Below, in pieces: positions 33,392 through 44,475 of a stretch of DNA of 64,000 nucleotides. The position numbers and the translations under genes were made by a program. The notes beneath the pieces were generated by a model. The model was not told the origin of the DNA. It worked only from the letters and a program-made list of their open reading frames with translations, and did no database searches. The DNA is from Blepharisma japonicum (taxonomy: Eukaryota; Ciliophora; Heterotrichea; Heterotrichida; Blepharismidae), in assembly GCA_949751835.1 (NCBI GenBank), contig CATKHK010000035.1:62001-126000 (forward strand), read 5' to 3'. How positions within the stretch are numbered: the stretch's first letter is position 1; each line of letters opens with the position of its first letter.

Positions 33392-33588
33392 TAATGTATT
33401 GTTTTAATTAAATAGGACTAATATAACGCTAGTTCTTGCTCAGAACTCTCCCTATATTTAATTTATTATTTGTCTTTTATTAAATATACGATGAAAGCCA
33501 TAAGGAATTTATAAGAATATATTTTCAGAAAAAATCCTATACTGAGGATTTAATGGAATAATTTAATTTATTATTTAGTCTATCATAA
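33392..33588. other. Divergent promoter region
   Basis: About 200 nt of AT-rich DNA between the K+ channel (minus) and the YbaK-domain gene (plus). I see no defined motif. Confidence 0.4.
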
Positions 33589-34191
33589 ATGGAAGCTTTA
33601 GCAAAGCGCATTAATGCCCTGCCGATGTCAGAAGTTGAGCTTAATCTTTGGTATTTCTTTAGACAAAGAAAATTAAGAAGCATTCAGATCAAGAGAGCAC
33701 CATCAGATTATTATGAATGGACTTTGCAAAAAAGAAGAGACTTTTTAGGAGCACCATCAACCCATTATTTATGCAAAACTATTATACTTGAAAATACAGC
33801 ATGGAATGAGCTTTATCAAGATGAGCCTGCTTATTTCAAATATGTTGCAGTGGTAATTCAATATGAATCAAAACTTAGCTCAGAAAAAGTTATGAAATTC
33901 GCCAAGGAATGCCAAAATAACTCAATCAAACACAAAAAGGTCGCTAAAAAGCATTTCCACTTCAGGCTGGCTGATGAGGATATTGCTTGAAAGCTGACTG
34001 GATATGGGCATAACGCTGTCACTCCATTTCTTATGAAGACTGAGCTTCCATTGTTGCTAAGCAAAGAAATTTTGCAGCTCTCGCCTGAGTACTTTTGGCT
34101 AGGCGGAGGAGAAGTTGACCTCAAGCTTGGAATTAGCATAGACGAATTCTTAAACAATACCAATGCAATGGTAGCAGACATAACTTCTTAA
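33589..34191 (+). CDS. YbaK/aminoacyl-tRNA deacylase-domain protein
   Basis: A 200-residue protein with one TGA-Trp (EDIA-W-KLTGYG). The C-terminal half, GYGHNAVTPFLM through LLLSKEIL to YFWLGGGEVDLKLGISIDEF, matches the YbaK/ProX-type editing domain, which hydrolyses mischarged aminoacyl-tRNA. The N-terminal part carries KTIILENTAWNE and YVAVVIQYESKL. It resembles the stand-alone eukaryotic YbaK proteins. The substrate is not predictable. Confidence 0.8.
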
Positions 34192-34251
34192 ATAATCAAA
34201 ACATAATATCTCTAACCATTTCTTAATTTCACTAAATTTATATTTATTGCT

Positions 34252-36357
34252 ATGGAAGGAAACTTGTTTTATTCTAAATCTAAATCCCGAAACCTGCTGG
34301 AAATCCCTAGCTCTCCTCAGACCAATACAGCCACTTTTCCTACAGAATTATTAAATCCTAACAGAGGTCAAGAAATATTGATTATGACTATAGACATAGG
34401 AGACGGAAAAAAGGAGCCTATTGTAGTGCACGAGGCAGACGAGCCATCAGACCTTGCTCGATCCTTTGCCCAGAAATTTGGAATTAATAAAAAACTTGAA
34501 GAAGCGCTCACTCGTCAAATTGAATACCAAATTGAATTACTAATAAAAGAACAAGAACAAAAAATGCGGGAGCAAGCAAAAAAACAGAAAAATATTCCTG
34601 AGCTGCCTCAAGAAATGTCTGAGGCTGCTTCATATGAACTTCTTGAAGGAAACAGCCGCAAAGAAAAATTTTTGCAGAGATCTGCAAGCGAAAATATTGG
34701 TGAAAAGCTATATTTTAAAGGAATCCAGCAAAAAGAAAGGACAGAAAGGAATAACCAAATGATGAAGCTAAAAATACAGGAGCGGCAAAGCAATGAGCTT
34801 ACTTTTAAGCCAGCAATAAATACCAATAGGAATGACTCAATAAAAAAGTCATCAAGCCGCCATGAAGACAGCTTAATTTCTCAAAAAACAATAAGGGAAG
34901 AAAAGCTAGAAAGAGAAAGGGTCGAAAAAATAGAAAAAGAAAAAGAAATCTGCACATTTAGCCCTCAGGTAAACCCTATGAGTGAAAAAATACTTCAGAG
35001 AAAAATGAGGCAGCAGTCGAAAGATAAATTTAATGAGCTGTATGAAGAAGCAAAAATAAGGAAAATAAGGCAAGAGGAAATCAATAAACAAGTGTAAGGG
35101 ATATTTAGAATCGCCAATGAATTTTCTTATAGGCCAGAAATCAATGAAAATAATTTAAGATCTGTAGGGCAAGACCAGGATCCTATTGAAAGATATTATG
35201 AAATTTACAGAATGTTAAATCCTGATCATAATCAAGAAATCTCATGGGGTGGCATTGTGATGGAAAATATTGATGCAGAAGTTTTTGAATTAATCCGACC
35301 TTTATTAGAAGAACTAGAAGGCCTTGGCCAAAATTTGAATTTTGAAGAATTTTGTGAATCGATGGACAATTTAGTAAAAATACTGTCACCAGCTGAAAAA
35401 CGTATTTTAACTACTAAAAAAGTAAAAGGAATTCCACAAACGGATAGGAGTGACAGAAATAATCAAATAACAAGGCTACAAGAAAGGCAAAATAATGATC
35501 TTAATTTTAGGCCTAAAACAAATAGGCCAAACTCAATGAAAAAGCCGTCAGGCCGCCGTGAAGATAGCTTGATTTATCAAAAAGTAGTAATGGAAGAAAG
35601 GCTAGAAAAACTTAAAGATGAACTTCTTGAAAAAGAAAAAGAAATCTGCACCTTCGTCCCACAGATTAACCATATGAGTGAAAAAATCCTACAAAGAAAA
35701 CAAAGGCAGACAAAGGATAAATTTAATGAACTATACGATCACGCAAAAATAAGAAAAATAAAACAAGAAGAAATCAATAAGCAAGTGTAAAAACTATTTA
35801 GAATTGCCAATGAGTTTCCTTATAGGCCTGAAGTCTATGAAAGTAATGCAAGATTTATTTGCAAAAATCGTGTTGAAAGATACTACGACATTTACAAAAT
35901 GCTCAACCCTGACCACAACGGCGAAATTTCATGAAACGGTATTATAATAGAAAAAATTGACACTGAAGTTTTTGCATTAATCCGCCCATTATTAGAAGAA
36001 CTAGAAGGACTCGGCCAAAACTTGAATTTTGAAGAATTTTGTGAGTCAATGGACAATTTGGTAAAAATTCTCTCACCAGTCGAAAAACGAATTTTGACTA
36101 CTAAAAAGAAGCAAAAAAAAGAAGAAGAGCCTGAATTTAAGCTTCAAAGTATCAATAGATCTCAGCTACCTGCAGATCTAGCAGAAATTTATGATCGGCA
36201 AGTGGAGCAAAAAATAAAATCAGAAAAAAGACTTGAGCTTGAAAGAGAAAAGCTGAAAGCATCAGAGCTTGACGGATGCACCTTTCAGCCAAAGATTAAA
36301 GTTTACAGACCTCAACAAGAGTATTATGATCGTAGATATAAAATAAACGCTAATTAG
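34252..36357 (+). CDS. EF-hand-like repeat protein with two 15-nt introns
   Basis: The 691-residue protein is assembled across two introns (35094-35108, 35787-35801) and one TGA-Trp (EIS-W-NGI). A roughly 230-residue unit occurs twice. It has an LTFKPAI-type motif, a charged coiled coil (ERVEKIEKEKEICTFSP), KILQRK, then an EF-hand-like segment LNPDHNQEISW or LNPDHNGEISW, then LNFEEFCESMDNLVKILSP. A partial third unit ends in DGCTFQPKI. Coordination positions are incomplete, so Ca2+ binding is uncertain. Similar proteins are frequent in ciliates and probably cytoskeletal. Confidence 0.75.
35094..35108 (+). other. 15-nt intron, first repeat
   Basis: GTAAGGGATATTTAG, phase 2. It carries an in-frame TAA if unspliced. 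After removal the protein reads INKQVIANEF. Confidence 0.8.
35787..35801 (+). other. 15-nt intron, second repeat
   Basis: GTAAAAACTATTTAG lies at the equivalent position of the second repeat (INKQVIANEF again), confirming the splice by internal comparison. Confidence 0.8.
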
Positions 36358-36365
36358 TAAAATAA

Positions 36366-37316
36366 ATGGAGTGGTGGATTTGGGCTTTAATCATAAGCAT
36401 TTTAGCGGCTATTTATATTGTAAAGAAAAGAAAGACTATAATAGTAACAGATATTATTTTTTATCCTATAAAATCTTGTCAAGGGATACATCTAAATGTA
36501 GCTGAAATAGGAGAATGTGGAATAGTAATGGACAGAGAATGAGCGATTTTAGACGATAAAGATAACATTGTTGACCAAAAATTAAACCCAAATTTAGCTC
36601 GGTTAAGACCCTCAATTGTTAATGATAAAGATTCTTGCCCACAATTTTTGGTTTTAAGTTACCCAAAGTTTCAGGATTTTGCATTAAAAATTAACGAAAA
36701 TAAAGTTTCATCAATTTTTGAAGTAGTTTTAGAAGAAATGAAAGGAGAAGTCCTAGACGAAGGCCCTGAGGTAGCTAGATGGCTAAGTGAAGTATTTGGG
36801 AAAGATTATCGGCTGTGTAAGCTGATAAGAGAAAGAGATTTAAGCAGTCACCCAAATTATGGAAATTTAGAGGAAGGAGAATTTAAGCTGAGTTTTAATT
36901 GTGAAGGACAATTTTTGATCGCTTCAGAGGAAAGTCTTCAATATATGCTGCAAAGCCTTTCAGAAGACAAAAGAGGATTATTTGACATGGATTCATTTAG
37001 ACCTAATATTGTTGTAAAAAATTGTCAGCCGTTTGAAGAGGATAATTGGGGAAACTTTGAAATTGATGGGGTGAAGTTTAGTGGTGTAAGGCTTTGTGAT
37101 AGATGTAGAATGACAACAATGCATAAGGATACACTTCAGCAGGATCCTAAGTTTGAGCCAGTTACTACAATGAGAAGGATACATGGGAGCGGAATTAAAG
37201 CTTTTTTTGGGCTACTAGCTGTAAAGAGAAGTACAGGAATCATTAGGAAAAATTCAGTTTTGGCAGTAAAATCTATACAAAAAAGAACAGATGCAAGCGT
37301 GTCACCTTTCAAATAA
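36366..37316 (+). CDS. mARC-like MOSC-domain protein 1
   Basis: A 316-residue protein with one N-terminal membrane anchor (WIWALIISILAAIYIVKK), then YPIKSCQGIHLN, the MOSC N-terminal barrel start. The C-terminal domain has FRPNIVVKNCQPFEEDNW and RLCDRCRMTT. The second Cys corresponds to the molybdenum ligand of mitochondrial amidoxime-reducing component. TGA-Trp occurs in MDRE-W-AILD. Expected activity is reduction of N-hydroxylated compounds with a cytochrome b5 partner. It starts 8 nt after the EF-hand-like gene and has a tandem paralog downstream. Confidence 0.85.
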
Positions 37317-37547
37317 TATAAGTGTGAATAAAACTTATTTTTATGTGAAATTTAAATAAAATTATTAAATAATGCACAAGGGTGAGATAAAGTAAGCAAA
37401 AATAATCATACTATCTAAAAGCCATAAGATAGTACTGTCAATTTTCATGTAATTAATAAATATTTGAATTATAATTCCTAACTATATAAAATAAAAATGA
37501 TAAAAGAACAAATAATTTATGCATTATAATAAATAGGTGGAGAAAAA

Positions 37548-38507
37548 ATGGAAATATCCTACATCGGTATTGCACTATTTTTAGTTTTCTTAGCGTATAT
37601 TATCTTGTTCAAAAAAAAGAAAACCATAATAGTCTCAGATATAATTTGCTACCCGATTAAATCATGCCGAGGTGTTCACTTGGAATCTGCTGAAATTGGA
37701 GAATTTGGTTTTCTGATGGACAGAGAATGAGCAATTGCTACGTATAATAATGAAATCATAGACTGCGTAAAGGATATAAGAGTTTCACAGTTAAAGCCAA
37801 GCTTTTTGTACGACAATTCTAACAAGCCAAAAACTCTGGTACTAAGTTTCTCAGGTTTTGATGATTTTCATTTAGAAATCCAGGACAATAAAAATGTCTT
37901 ATTTGAGTTTTCATTAGCTGAAACTAAAGGGTTAGCAGCTGATGAAGGTGATGAAGTTTCTAAATGACTCAGCCAAGTTTTTAGCACCCAATATAGGCTA
38001 ATTAGACTAGCTAGAGGTAGACAGCTGAACCAGCATCCAGATTTTAAAAATATTCTCCCTGATGAATTCAAGCTGAATTTTGCTTCAAAAGCCCAGTTTC
38101 TCATCATTTCAAAAGAGAGTTTTGAAACCTTTCATAGAACGCTTTCTAAGGAAAAGCAAGAAGAAGTGAATATGATGAACTTCAGGCCATCAATAGTGGT
38201 AGAAAATTGTTCACCTTTTTATGAAGATAACTGAAAGAATTTTGATATTGATGGAGTTCGGTTTCATGGGATTAGACTTTGTGGACGCTGCAAGAAAACA
38301 ACTATTATTGAGAAAACACTGCAATTTGATCCTAATTATGAGCCAGTGAATTCTCTTAGGAAATTCCATGGTAATGAAACTAGAGGATTTTTGGGTCTTT
38401 TAGCACTTAAGCTTAGCCCAGGAACCATTCGCAAAAATGGAATAGTCAGTATTTCAACTTTTGTAAAAAGAGATAGAACTCTTGAGGTTTATCCATTTAG
38501 TTATTAA
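37548..38507 (+). CDS. mARC-like MOSC-domain protein 2 (tandem paralog)
   Basis: A 319-residue protein with the same layout as its neighbour: anchor YIGIALFLVFLAYIILFKKK, ICYPIKSCRGVHLE, FRPSIVVENCSPFYEDNW and RLCGRCKKTT with the Mo-binding Cys kept. Three TGA codons stand at Trp positions shared with or aligned to the paralog (DRE-W-AIA, VSK-W-LSQ, EDN-W-KNF); the last aligns with a TGG Trp in paralog 1. Both copies look functional. Confidence 0.85.
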
Positions 38508-38601
38508 TTAATCTTATTAAAATCTTTCTTTACGTTAAAATATATGCGATTTCTATTATTTTCCTCCTCTCATATACTACAGAAAAATAAATTAGAAATT
38601 A

Positions 38602-40143
38602 TTAAAGTCTCATCAGCAGTTCCATCATTAAATGTGGCTCCTCTTCCAACTCTTGAAACGATGAATTTCGCCTGACATCTTTAAAATTCACGTGTATGAA
38701 ATCCATACATATTTCTTTCAAAGAGTTTTCCCCATGATAATAAACCACTCTCAGAATTGGCACCACATTATCAATATTAATATTTTTCCTTATATTATCT
38801 TGGCACAGAGCTTTAAGTCTATCAATCATAAACCTTTCTGCCGCTATCATAAGTAATAAATACATATCCACACTCATTGCTTTTACACAGTCTGTATACA
38901 AATATTCCAAAACTGCTTCAAATACTTGATATTGTATATCGTCAATCCTTACGCAGGACTCTGTCTGCTCTTTCATCCCGCCATAAAAAAGTGCTCTAAA
39001 ATGTTCGCATCTGGCTGCTAAAATGTCTTTATTGGCTTTAATTTCTTTTCCATCTACAATAAAAGTGACGTCGCTGAATCTTGGATGATTTATCATATTT
39101 CTTAAATCAGATAACAAGCTTGATGGCGGTATCGCCACCATTTCAAACTGAAATTCATAAAAATCATTAAGCACTAAATTCCCATTATACCCACCAAATG
39201 CAAACATCGAATGATTGTAAACTTGTGTGACCAAGCTAGACCTGCCAGTTGGGGCATCTTCTACAACTAAGCAGCTTCAGCATTTTTTATTAAAATCAAA
39301 CTGATATAAATCCTGCAGTCTTTCAATTCCGCTGTATCCTCCAAATAAATACATGCAATCTCCATATACCACAGATGAGTGGAAATACCTTGGAGAAGGC
39401 GACGGCCCAGAGAACTGGACAAGTTTCCACATTTTTTGCTCCAAATCGAACTCAAAAAAATCGTTCATTCTGTGGACACCGTCATAGCCTCCGAATAAAT
39501 AAACACTATTACCATATGAGGCCCAAGAAGGGCAGCTTCTTACACTTGGAGAAACGCCTTGAACATCGAGTTTGGTCCATTTCATTTTAACAAAATTGTA
39601 TTCGTGCATATCATTAAGCCAGTTTGAGCCATCATAGCCGCCAAATACCAAAAAAGTGTCATTTCAAGCTGCACTGACATAGCCAAAGCGGGTTGAAGGA
39701 GGGCTGCCTTCTTTAGCAATAACGGGTGTCCAAGTAAAAGAATCTGATTATAACTTACGAAGGTCAAGACGGTGAAAGTCATTTAGCCAAAATAGACCAG
39801 AATAGCCTCCAAATATATACATGCCACCTTTATATAAAACTGCACCATTATTTTCTCGCCCTGCTGGAGCTGTTCCTCGGGTATTTAATTGATGCCATTG
39901 CTTTTCGATAAAATTATACCCCCAGAGGTCATCGAGTCGGCCATTTCCTCCATACCCACCAAAGATATATAACGAATCATCATATACAACGCTTGCTGCA
40001 CCACTTCGTGGGCCAGGACGAGGTCCATTTTCACAAATAATTTGTTTCCACTTATAAGCTTGATTATGTTCTAATAAAGAATGCCCAGCAGCTCCTGATG
40101 GGTCGTTATGATGAGATCCTACAAACAACTCAAAATCTCTCAT
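38602..40143 (-). CDS. Kelch-repeat BTB protein (LZTR1-like layout)
   Basis: A 508-residue protein assembled across a 15-nt intron (39744-39758, ending CAG) and TGA-Trp codons (SAA-W-NDT, KKC-W-SCL). About six Kelch blades come first (SLYIFGGYGG, GMYIFGGYSG, FLVFGGYDGS, VYLFGGYDGV, MYLFGGYSGI and FAFGGYNG). A BTB domain follows (FSDVTFIVDGKEIKANKDIL through FEAVLEYLYTD) and a BACK-like end. Kelch-first/BTB-last is the LZTR1 order; such proteins are Cullin-3 substrate adaptors. The substrate is unknown. Confidence 0.9.
39744..39758 (-). other. 15-nt intron in the Kelch-BTB gene
   Basis: Coding-strand GTAAGTTATAATCAG, the only intron here ending in CAG. It contains an in-frame TAA if retained. 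Confidence 0.75.
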
Positions 40144-40226
40144 TTATTATAATAAAAGTGCTATTCATATTAAGTCGGGACAGGAAAAAACTCTAATATT
40201 TTAATTCAAATAGAAATTAAGCTTAA

Positions 40227-40628
40227 TTACTTTGATTTCTTTGCTTTTGATAATTTAGAATATTCGTCTAGCAATGGGCATAATCTCCAGATATATATCC
40301 AACATGCAAAACTAAGCCCTGCAAGATAAAAATCTCTTTCGATTCTATGCCTTTTTGACTTGAAATCAGCTTCAAGCATCTCTTTGCTATCATGATCTTC
40401 TACGAAGTTGATATGATTATAAGCTCTTACCACAAACAGTATCCCAAAAAGTACTAAAAGTACATGAATTACTTTAAAATCATGTTTCCCTATCCTCATT
40501 TGTACATTCCAAAGCCACCTGCTTGTCATGCTCTTCACAAATATAGGCACCAAAGGCATCAAAAAAATAGCTAAAATAGCAATTGACACTGGCAAGTTTA
40601 TCCATCCGATAACCCAATTGAAAGACAT
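40227..40628 (-). CDS. BAP31-like ER membrane protein
   Basis: A 133-residue protein beginning MSFNWVIGWINLPVSIAILA, with three membrane segments. The block KRHRIERDFYLAGLSFACWI resembles the conserved RNLYIAGF stretch of BAP31/BAP29, ER membrane sorting chaperones. The C-terminus KAKKSK has Lys at -3 and -4, a dilysine ER-retrieval signal as in BAP31. It lacks the long cytosolic coiled coil of animal BAP31. An upstream in-frame ATG lies inside the neighbouring gene, so this later start is preferred. Confidence 0.7.
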   Translation of the reverse strand: MSFNWVIGWINLPVSIAILAIFLMPLVPIFVKSMTSRWLWNVQMRIGKHDFKVIHVLLVLFGILFVVRAYNHINFVEDHDSKEMLEADFKSKRHRIERDFYLAGLSFACWIYIWRLCPLLDEYSKLSKAKKSK

Positions 40629-40647
40629 TTTATAATTATTAAGAATT

Positions 40648-42756
40648 TTATTTTTTGCCCTTTTTCTTGCCTTTTTTCTTGCCCTTTTTCTTTGCCTTGG
40701 GATATGGGTCAACATATTGTTTTTGCCATAAGGGCTTGAACTCTGGCATCCCCATGACGCTTTGCCGTTTAACTTTGGCTATATTTTGTTTAGCCGTCAA
40801 GGTCCTAGGATGATGTGGGCCTAATAGCATGTCTAATATAGCTTCAGCTAGCTGAAAATATGCATGGGATTCTTGATATCTTTCAAGGAAAAACATGCAG
40901 ACTCCAAGATTATTATACACGCTAGCCGTATCTACTGTATCTCCACCTATAGTTCTTTCTCTGATCTTTTTCGCCATTAAATAAGCTCGTAAAGCTATAC
41001 TATAATGCCCAAGATGGAATAGTACAGACCCAAGGCCACACCAAATTAAAGCTTTATCAGGGTGGTTAAATGGCAATTTATCAGAGCTTGCTTTACACGA
41101 AAAATACTGTGCTAACGCAAGGCCATCTTTATTGCAGGATTGGTATATCGCTCCTCTTGTAATTTCAAAAAATAAATCAATTTCTGGCTTTAAGTCGTCT
41201 GAGCCATCAAAATCTTGCCATTCTCGTTTAGCATTATCTAAACTCATTAATGCCATTGGGTAATTATAGTTATTTTGATACACAAAGCATGACTCAATTA
41301 ATGTCCCAATTCCTGGAGGACTAGGAGGAGGTAAAAGGATTTCTCTAATGATACAAGGGTGGACCCCTGGGTTGACTAAACATTGTTTAGCAGTTTCAGG
41401 GTACAAGTTGCAAGCCAAACTTTGTTTTAGCTCAAAAAACTTTTCATAGCGTGGCTTATCAGGAAGACTTGGAATAAATGACCCAGGCAGTGGTGCAAAT
41501 TTTAGCCTGTCGGCGGCAGTTTCTTCTTTTTTCTTGTTGGATCGTTGAGGCATTGCATTTTTTGGCTTCGGCTCAGGCGGCTTGGGTAATGCGAATTGAG
41601 TAACAGGCAGCGCATAAGGAGGAGGGTTTTCTTGGACTATTGGAGGCACAGGAGGGACTTGAGGTACTCTTTCGTCGTCCAGCATTTTAATGACATCTTC
41701 TATTGTTGGCAGCGGAGGGGTCTGCTTTACAACTTCATTTAAATTCATATCATCCCTCATATCCTTTCTAGAAACCATCTGTTTATGCTCATAATCAGCC
41801 ATTACATCTTCTGGGTCTTCAATTGACCCTAAAGACACGTCACTTTGATAATCAGTCGAATATGTTACACTAAGCCCTGGCCCTAGCTCTTGTCCTTTCC
41901 CTAATTTTAATTTATCAAATAAAAGAGTCCTTACCTGCAATACAGGGTCGTCAATATCTCTTATACTCTGTATTGCAATTCTTCCAAAAATAAGCTGCAG
42001 ATGATGAAGCTTTAAATCTGGTTCTCCTTTATACGGGTCTAGAGGGATTAAGCTTGAAAAATCGCCTTCTGTTTCGTATTGTTTAATAAGGACACAAGTC
42101 TCATAGAATTTTCTTTCTTCTTTGTCCCTTGGAGGTAAAACTGACGCGATGCAGTCTTGCAGGTTTTCAATGTTTAACAAGTTTGGGACTAATGAAGCAG
42201 CTCTGCAGTATCGTAAAAAGTTTCTGGCAGTTATCCCATGGTTTTTAGCTTTGATGTTTTTAGTTCCTATGACTTTTCGGCGATTTTGAATATTTTGAGA
42301 ATTGTAAGCCATTAAGATATGCAAGAAGCCTTCTTCAGCTTTTTCAAATTCACGGATAACCCCTTCACTTAGAAGTAGAAGGGTAGCTTCATCTTGGGTG
42401 GGGAGATTAGGATGAGAAGAATCGACCATTGGATCTACAAGAATTTGGGTAAAAATTTGTTCGACTGGAGAGATTTCATCAGGAAATATATGCCTAGCTA
42501 TCAAGGTAATTGCAAAAAAAAATCTATTTTTACTGAGATAGTCCTTATCTCCTGCACTTTGTTGAAAAATATACAGAATGCTGTTTAATGGGCAGGAGTT
42601 CGAAACAATCCCTTTTTCTAGCGTCAAAATTAAGAAATGATACAGCTTCATTCGTCCTTCTGAATCACAATGCGAAGAAAATACCTGCTGGAGGCGGGCT
42701 TCTTCACTGCTTTTTAATGTCAAAGTGTAGTATCCTGGGCTCGAGGTTTCTTCCAT
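40648..42756 (-). CDS. TPR-repeat protein with Lys/Gly tail
   Basis: A 702-residue protein. The N-terminal 300 residues are helical. A Pro-rich linker follows (VPPVPPIVQENPPPYALP), then C-terminal TPRs: ALIWCGLGSVLFHLGHYSIA, ASVYNNLGVCMFFLERYQES and HPRTLTAKQNI, the last two as in kinesin-light-chain-type TPRs. It ends in three KKGK units made by a tandem DNA repeat near 40650-40690. It resembles TPR proteins conserved in ciliated organisms; function is not established from sequence. Confidence 0.75.
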   Translation of the reverse strand: MEETSSPGYYTLTLKSSEEARLQQVFSSHCDSEGRMKLYHFLILTLEKGIVSNSCPLNSILYIFQQSAGDKDYLSKNRFFFAITLIARHIFPDEISPVEQIFTQILVDPMVDSSHPNLPTQDEATLLLLSEGVIREFEKAEEGFLHILMAYNSQNIQNRRKVIGTKNIKAKNHGITARNFLRYCRAASLVPNLLNIENLQDCIASVLPPRDKEERKFYETCVLIKQYETEGDFSSLIPLDPYKGEPDLKLHHLQLIFGRIAIQSIRDIDDPVLQVRTLLFDKLKLGKGQELGPGLSVTYSTDYQSDVSLGSIEDPEDVMADYEHKQMVSRKDMRDDMNLNEVVKQTPPLPTIEDVIKMLDDERVPQVPPVPPIVQENPPPYALPVTQFALPKPPEPKPKNAMPQRSNKKKEETAADRLKFAPLPGSFIPSLPDKPRYEKFFELKQSLACNLYPETAKQCLVNPGVHPCIIREILLPPPSPPGIGTLIESCFVYQNNYNYPMALMSLDNAKREWQDFDGSDDLKPEIDLFFEITRGAIYQSCNKDGLALAQYFSCKASSDKLPFNHPDKALIWCGLGSVLFHLGHYSIALRAYLMAKKIRERTIGGDTVDTASVYNNLGVCMFFLERYQESHAYFQLAEAILDMLLGPHHPRTLTAKQNIAKVKRQSVMGMPEFKPLWQKQYVDPYPKAKKKGKKKGKKKGKK

Positions 42757-42887
42757 AATTTAAAAAGAGTAGATTATATGAATATACTTCCCAAGACACC
42801 TTAACGAGTTTTTTAATCTTTATAAATTATTAAGTATTTGTTTTAGAGTGGTTTTTGCTTTTTAGTGGAGAAATAATTATTTTAGTG

Positions 42888-44264
42888 ATGGCACTGTCAC
42901 TTTTCTTGTCTCTACCAGTTTTAATTTATTGCTCAACAATTTTCGTTGTGGAGGTAAGCAGGCATGGAGCTAGGACGCCACTTAATTATTTTAAGTGGGA
43001 CAAAGATGATAATAGATGGTCGCCATATCCAGAAGGGGAGTTAACTCCAGAAGGAATGAGGCAGCATTATCTTCTGGGTTATGAATTTAGAAATAGATAC
43101 ATTATCAACACCCAGTTACTTAATGAAACGTTTTATCAGCCAGAAATAAATGTATACTCAACTGATGTTGATAGAACCCTCCAAAGTGCAGTATCCCAAT
43201 TACTCGGATTATACCCACCAGGTACAGGCCCAAATCTAAGACTCGCAGAACTAGAAGATACAGCAGTTCCTCCAATTGAAGTCTACAATGAAACTGAAAT
43301 AATACAAGAATTGGGTCAGTCAGCCCTTCCAAACAACACCCAGGTGATCCCTGTGCATACTGACAGCTTATCAAGAGAAATCTTACTAGTTGCTTCTGAG
43401 GATTGTCCAAGATATAATTATTTGATGGATTTGAGGGGCAATGCCACAGATGTGCAAGAGCTTATTGAGGACAATGCGAACCTTCTTACAACTATTGCCA
43501 CTTCTTTAGATGTTTCTGAAAGTGAAGCAGCTAATATCTTCCCAGGGCTAATTGATAATTTGAGGGTAAATAACTGGTATGGATATACAGTGCCAACTGA
43601 ATTTCAAGGTGATTTTTTCGCCCAAGCAAATTCTTTTGCGAACCAATTGAATAAATTGACAGCATACACCCCTGATTTATTATCAAGATATGCAGGAAGT
43701 GCTTTTCTCACAACATTATCATATCTTCTAAATAATGCCAAAAAAGGAGCTAACAATCTAAGGTACCAGTTTTACTCCGCCCACGATACCACAATTCTTA
43801 ACTTCCTCTCAGCTCTTCAATTGCCAAATGACGTACAGCCTCCATTTGCTTCAACCTTGATTTTTGAATTAATCCAAGATGATGCCAACCCTGATATTTA
43901 TAATGTAACTTTGGCATATAATGATGTACTTCAGACCGTTGGTAACTGTCCAAGTACTTTATGTCCTTTAGAAACCTTTTTAGAGTTTATTAACGCAAGA
44001 GCTTTCCCTAATATCACTGCTTCTTGTATTATGAATGAAGATACTGAAGATTGGGGAACCTTAACAAAAACAAGTACTAAAGGTAGCAGTAGTGATGATT
44101 TCTTTGAAAGTCTTGACTGGTATTGGTGGGTTGTAATATTTGTTGGATTTGCAATAGTTATTCTCGCAATTATTGTTATTATTGTGTATTACATCAAGAA
44201 AAACAAAAAGAGCTCATCTGACTATGAAAAAATGGAAAAAATGGACTTCAAGAACCCAACATAA
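42888..44264 (+). CDS. Membrane-anchored histidine acid phosphatase 1
   Basis: The start is set at the ATG at 42888. The 458-residue protein has a signal peptide (MALSLFLSLPVLIYC), then VEVSRHGARTP (residues about 22-31) with the catalytic His, and a distal SAHDTT (HD, about 298) proton donor. Pairs of Cys sit in GNCPSTLCPLE. A C-terminal TM (WWVVIFVGFAIVILAIIVII) and Lys-rich tail anchor it with the enzyme outside or in a lysosome lumen. A tandem paralog follows. Confidence 0.92.
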   Translation: MALSLFLSLPVLIYCSTIFVVEVSRHGARTPLNYFKWDKDDNRWSPYPEGELTPEGMRQHYLLGYEFRNRYIINTQLLNETFYQPEINVYSTDVDRTLQSAVSQLLGLYPPGTGPNLRLAELEDTAVPPIEVYNETEIIQELGQSALPNNTQVIPVHTDSLSREILLVASEDCPRYNYLMDLRGNATDVQELIEDNANLLTTIATSLDVSESEAANIFPGLIDNLRVNNWYGYTVPTEFQGDFFAQANSFANQLNKLTAYTPDLLSRYAGSAFLTTLSYLLNNAKKGANNLRYQFYSAHDTTILNFLSALQLPNDVQPPFASTLIFELIQDDANPDIYNVTLAYNDVLQTVGNCPSTLCPLETFLEFINARAFPNITASCIMNEDTEDWGTLTKTSTKGSSSDDFFESLDWYWWVVIFVGFAIVILAIIVIIVYYIKKNKKSSSDYEKMEKMDFKNPT

Positions 44265-44475
44265 TAATTTATAGATTCATTTATAAAATCTAGTTATAAA
44301 TAATAATGTAATTATTGAATTTCCGTAATAAATTTAATAATGGAATGGGAATTTATGAATATACTCGCTATTACATTTTTTGAGAATTAATTGTAAGATT
44401 CTCAAGAAACCTCAATTATATCCTTATTAATTAACAGAAACCTACGTCATGAATTGGGGAATAATAATTTGAGCT

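Noticed and set aside
40650-40690. Lys/Gly codon repeat as a possible regulatory microsatellite
   Set aside because: It is in frame and encodes the basic tail of the TPR protein; nothing suggests another role.
40648-40715. Longer version of the BAP31-like protein starting inside the TPR gene
   Set aside because: The extra N-terminus is just the Lys/Gly repeat read in another frame; the ATG at 40628 begins a proper membrane protein.
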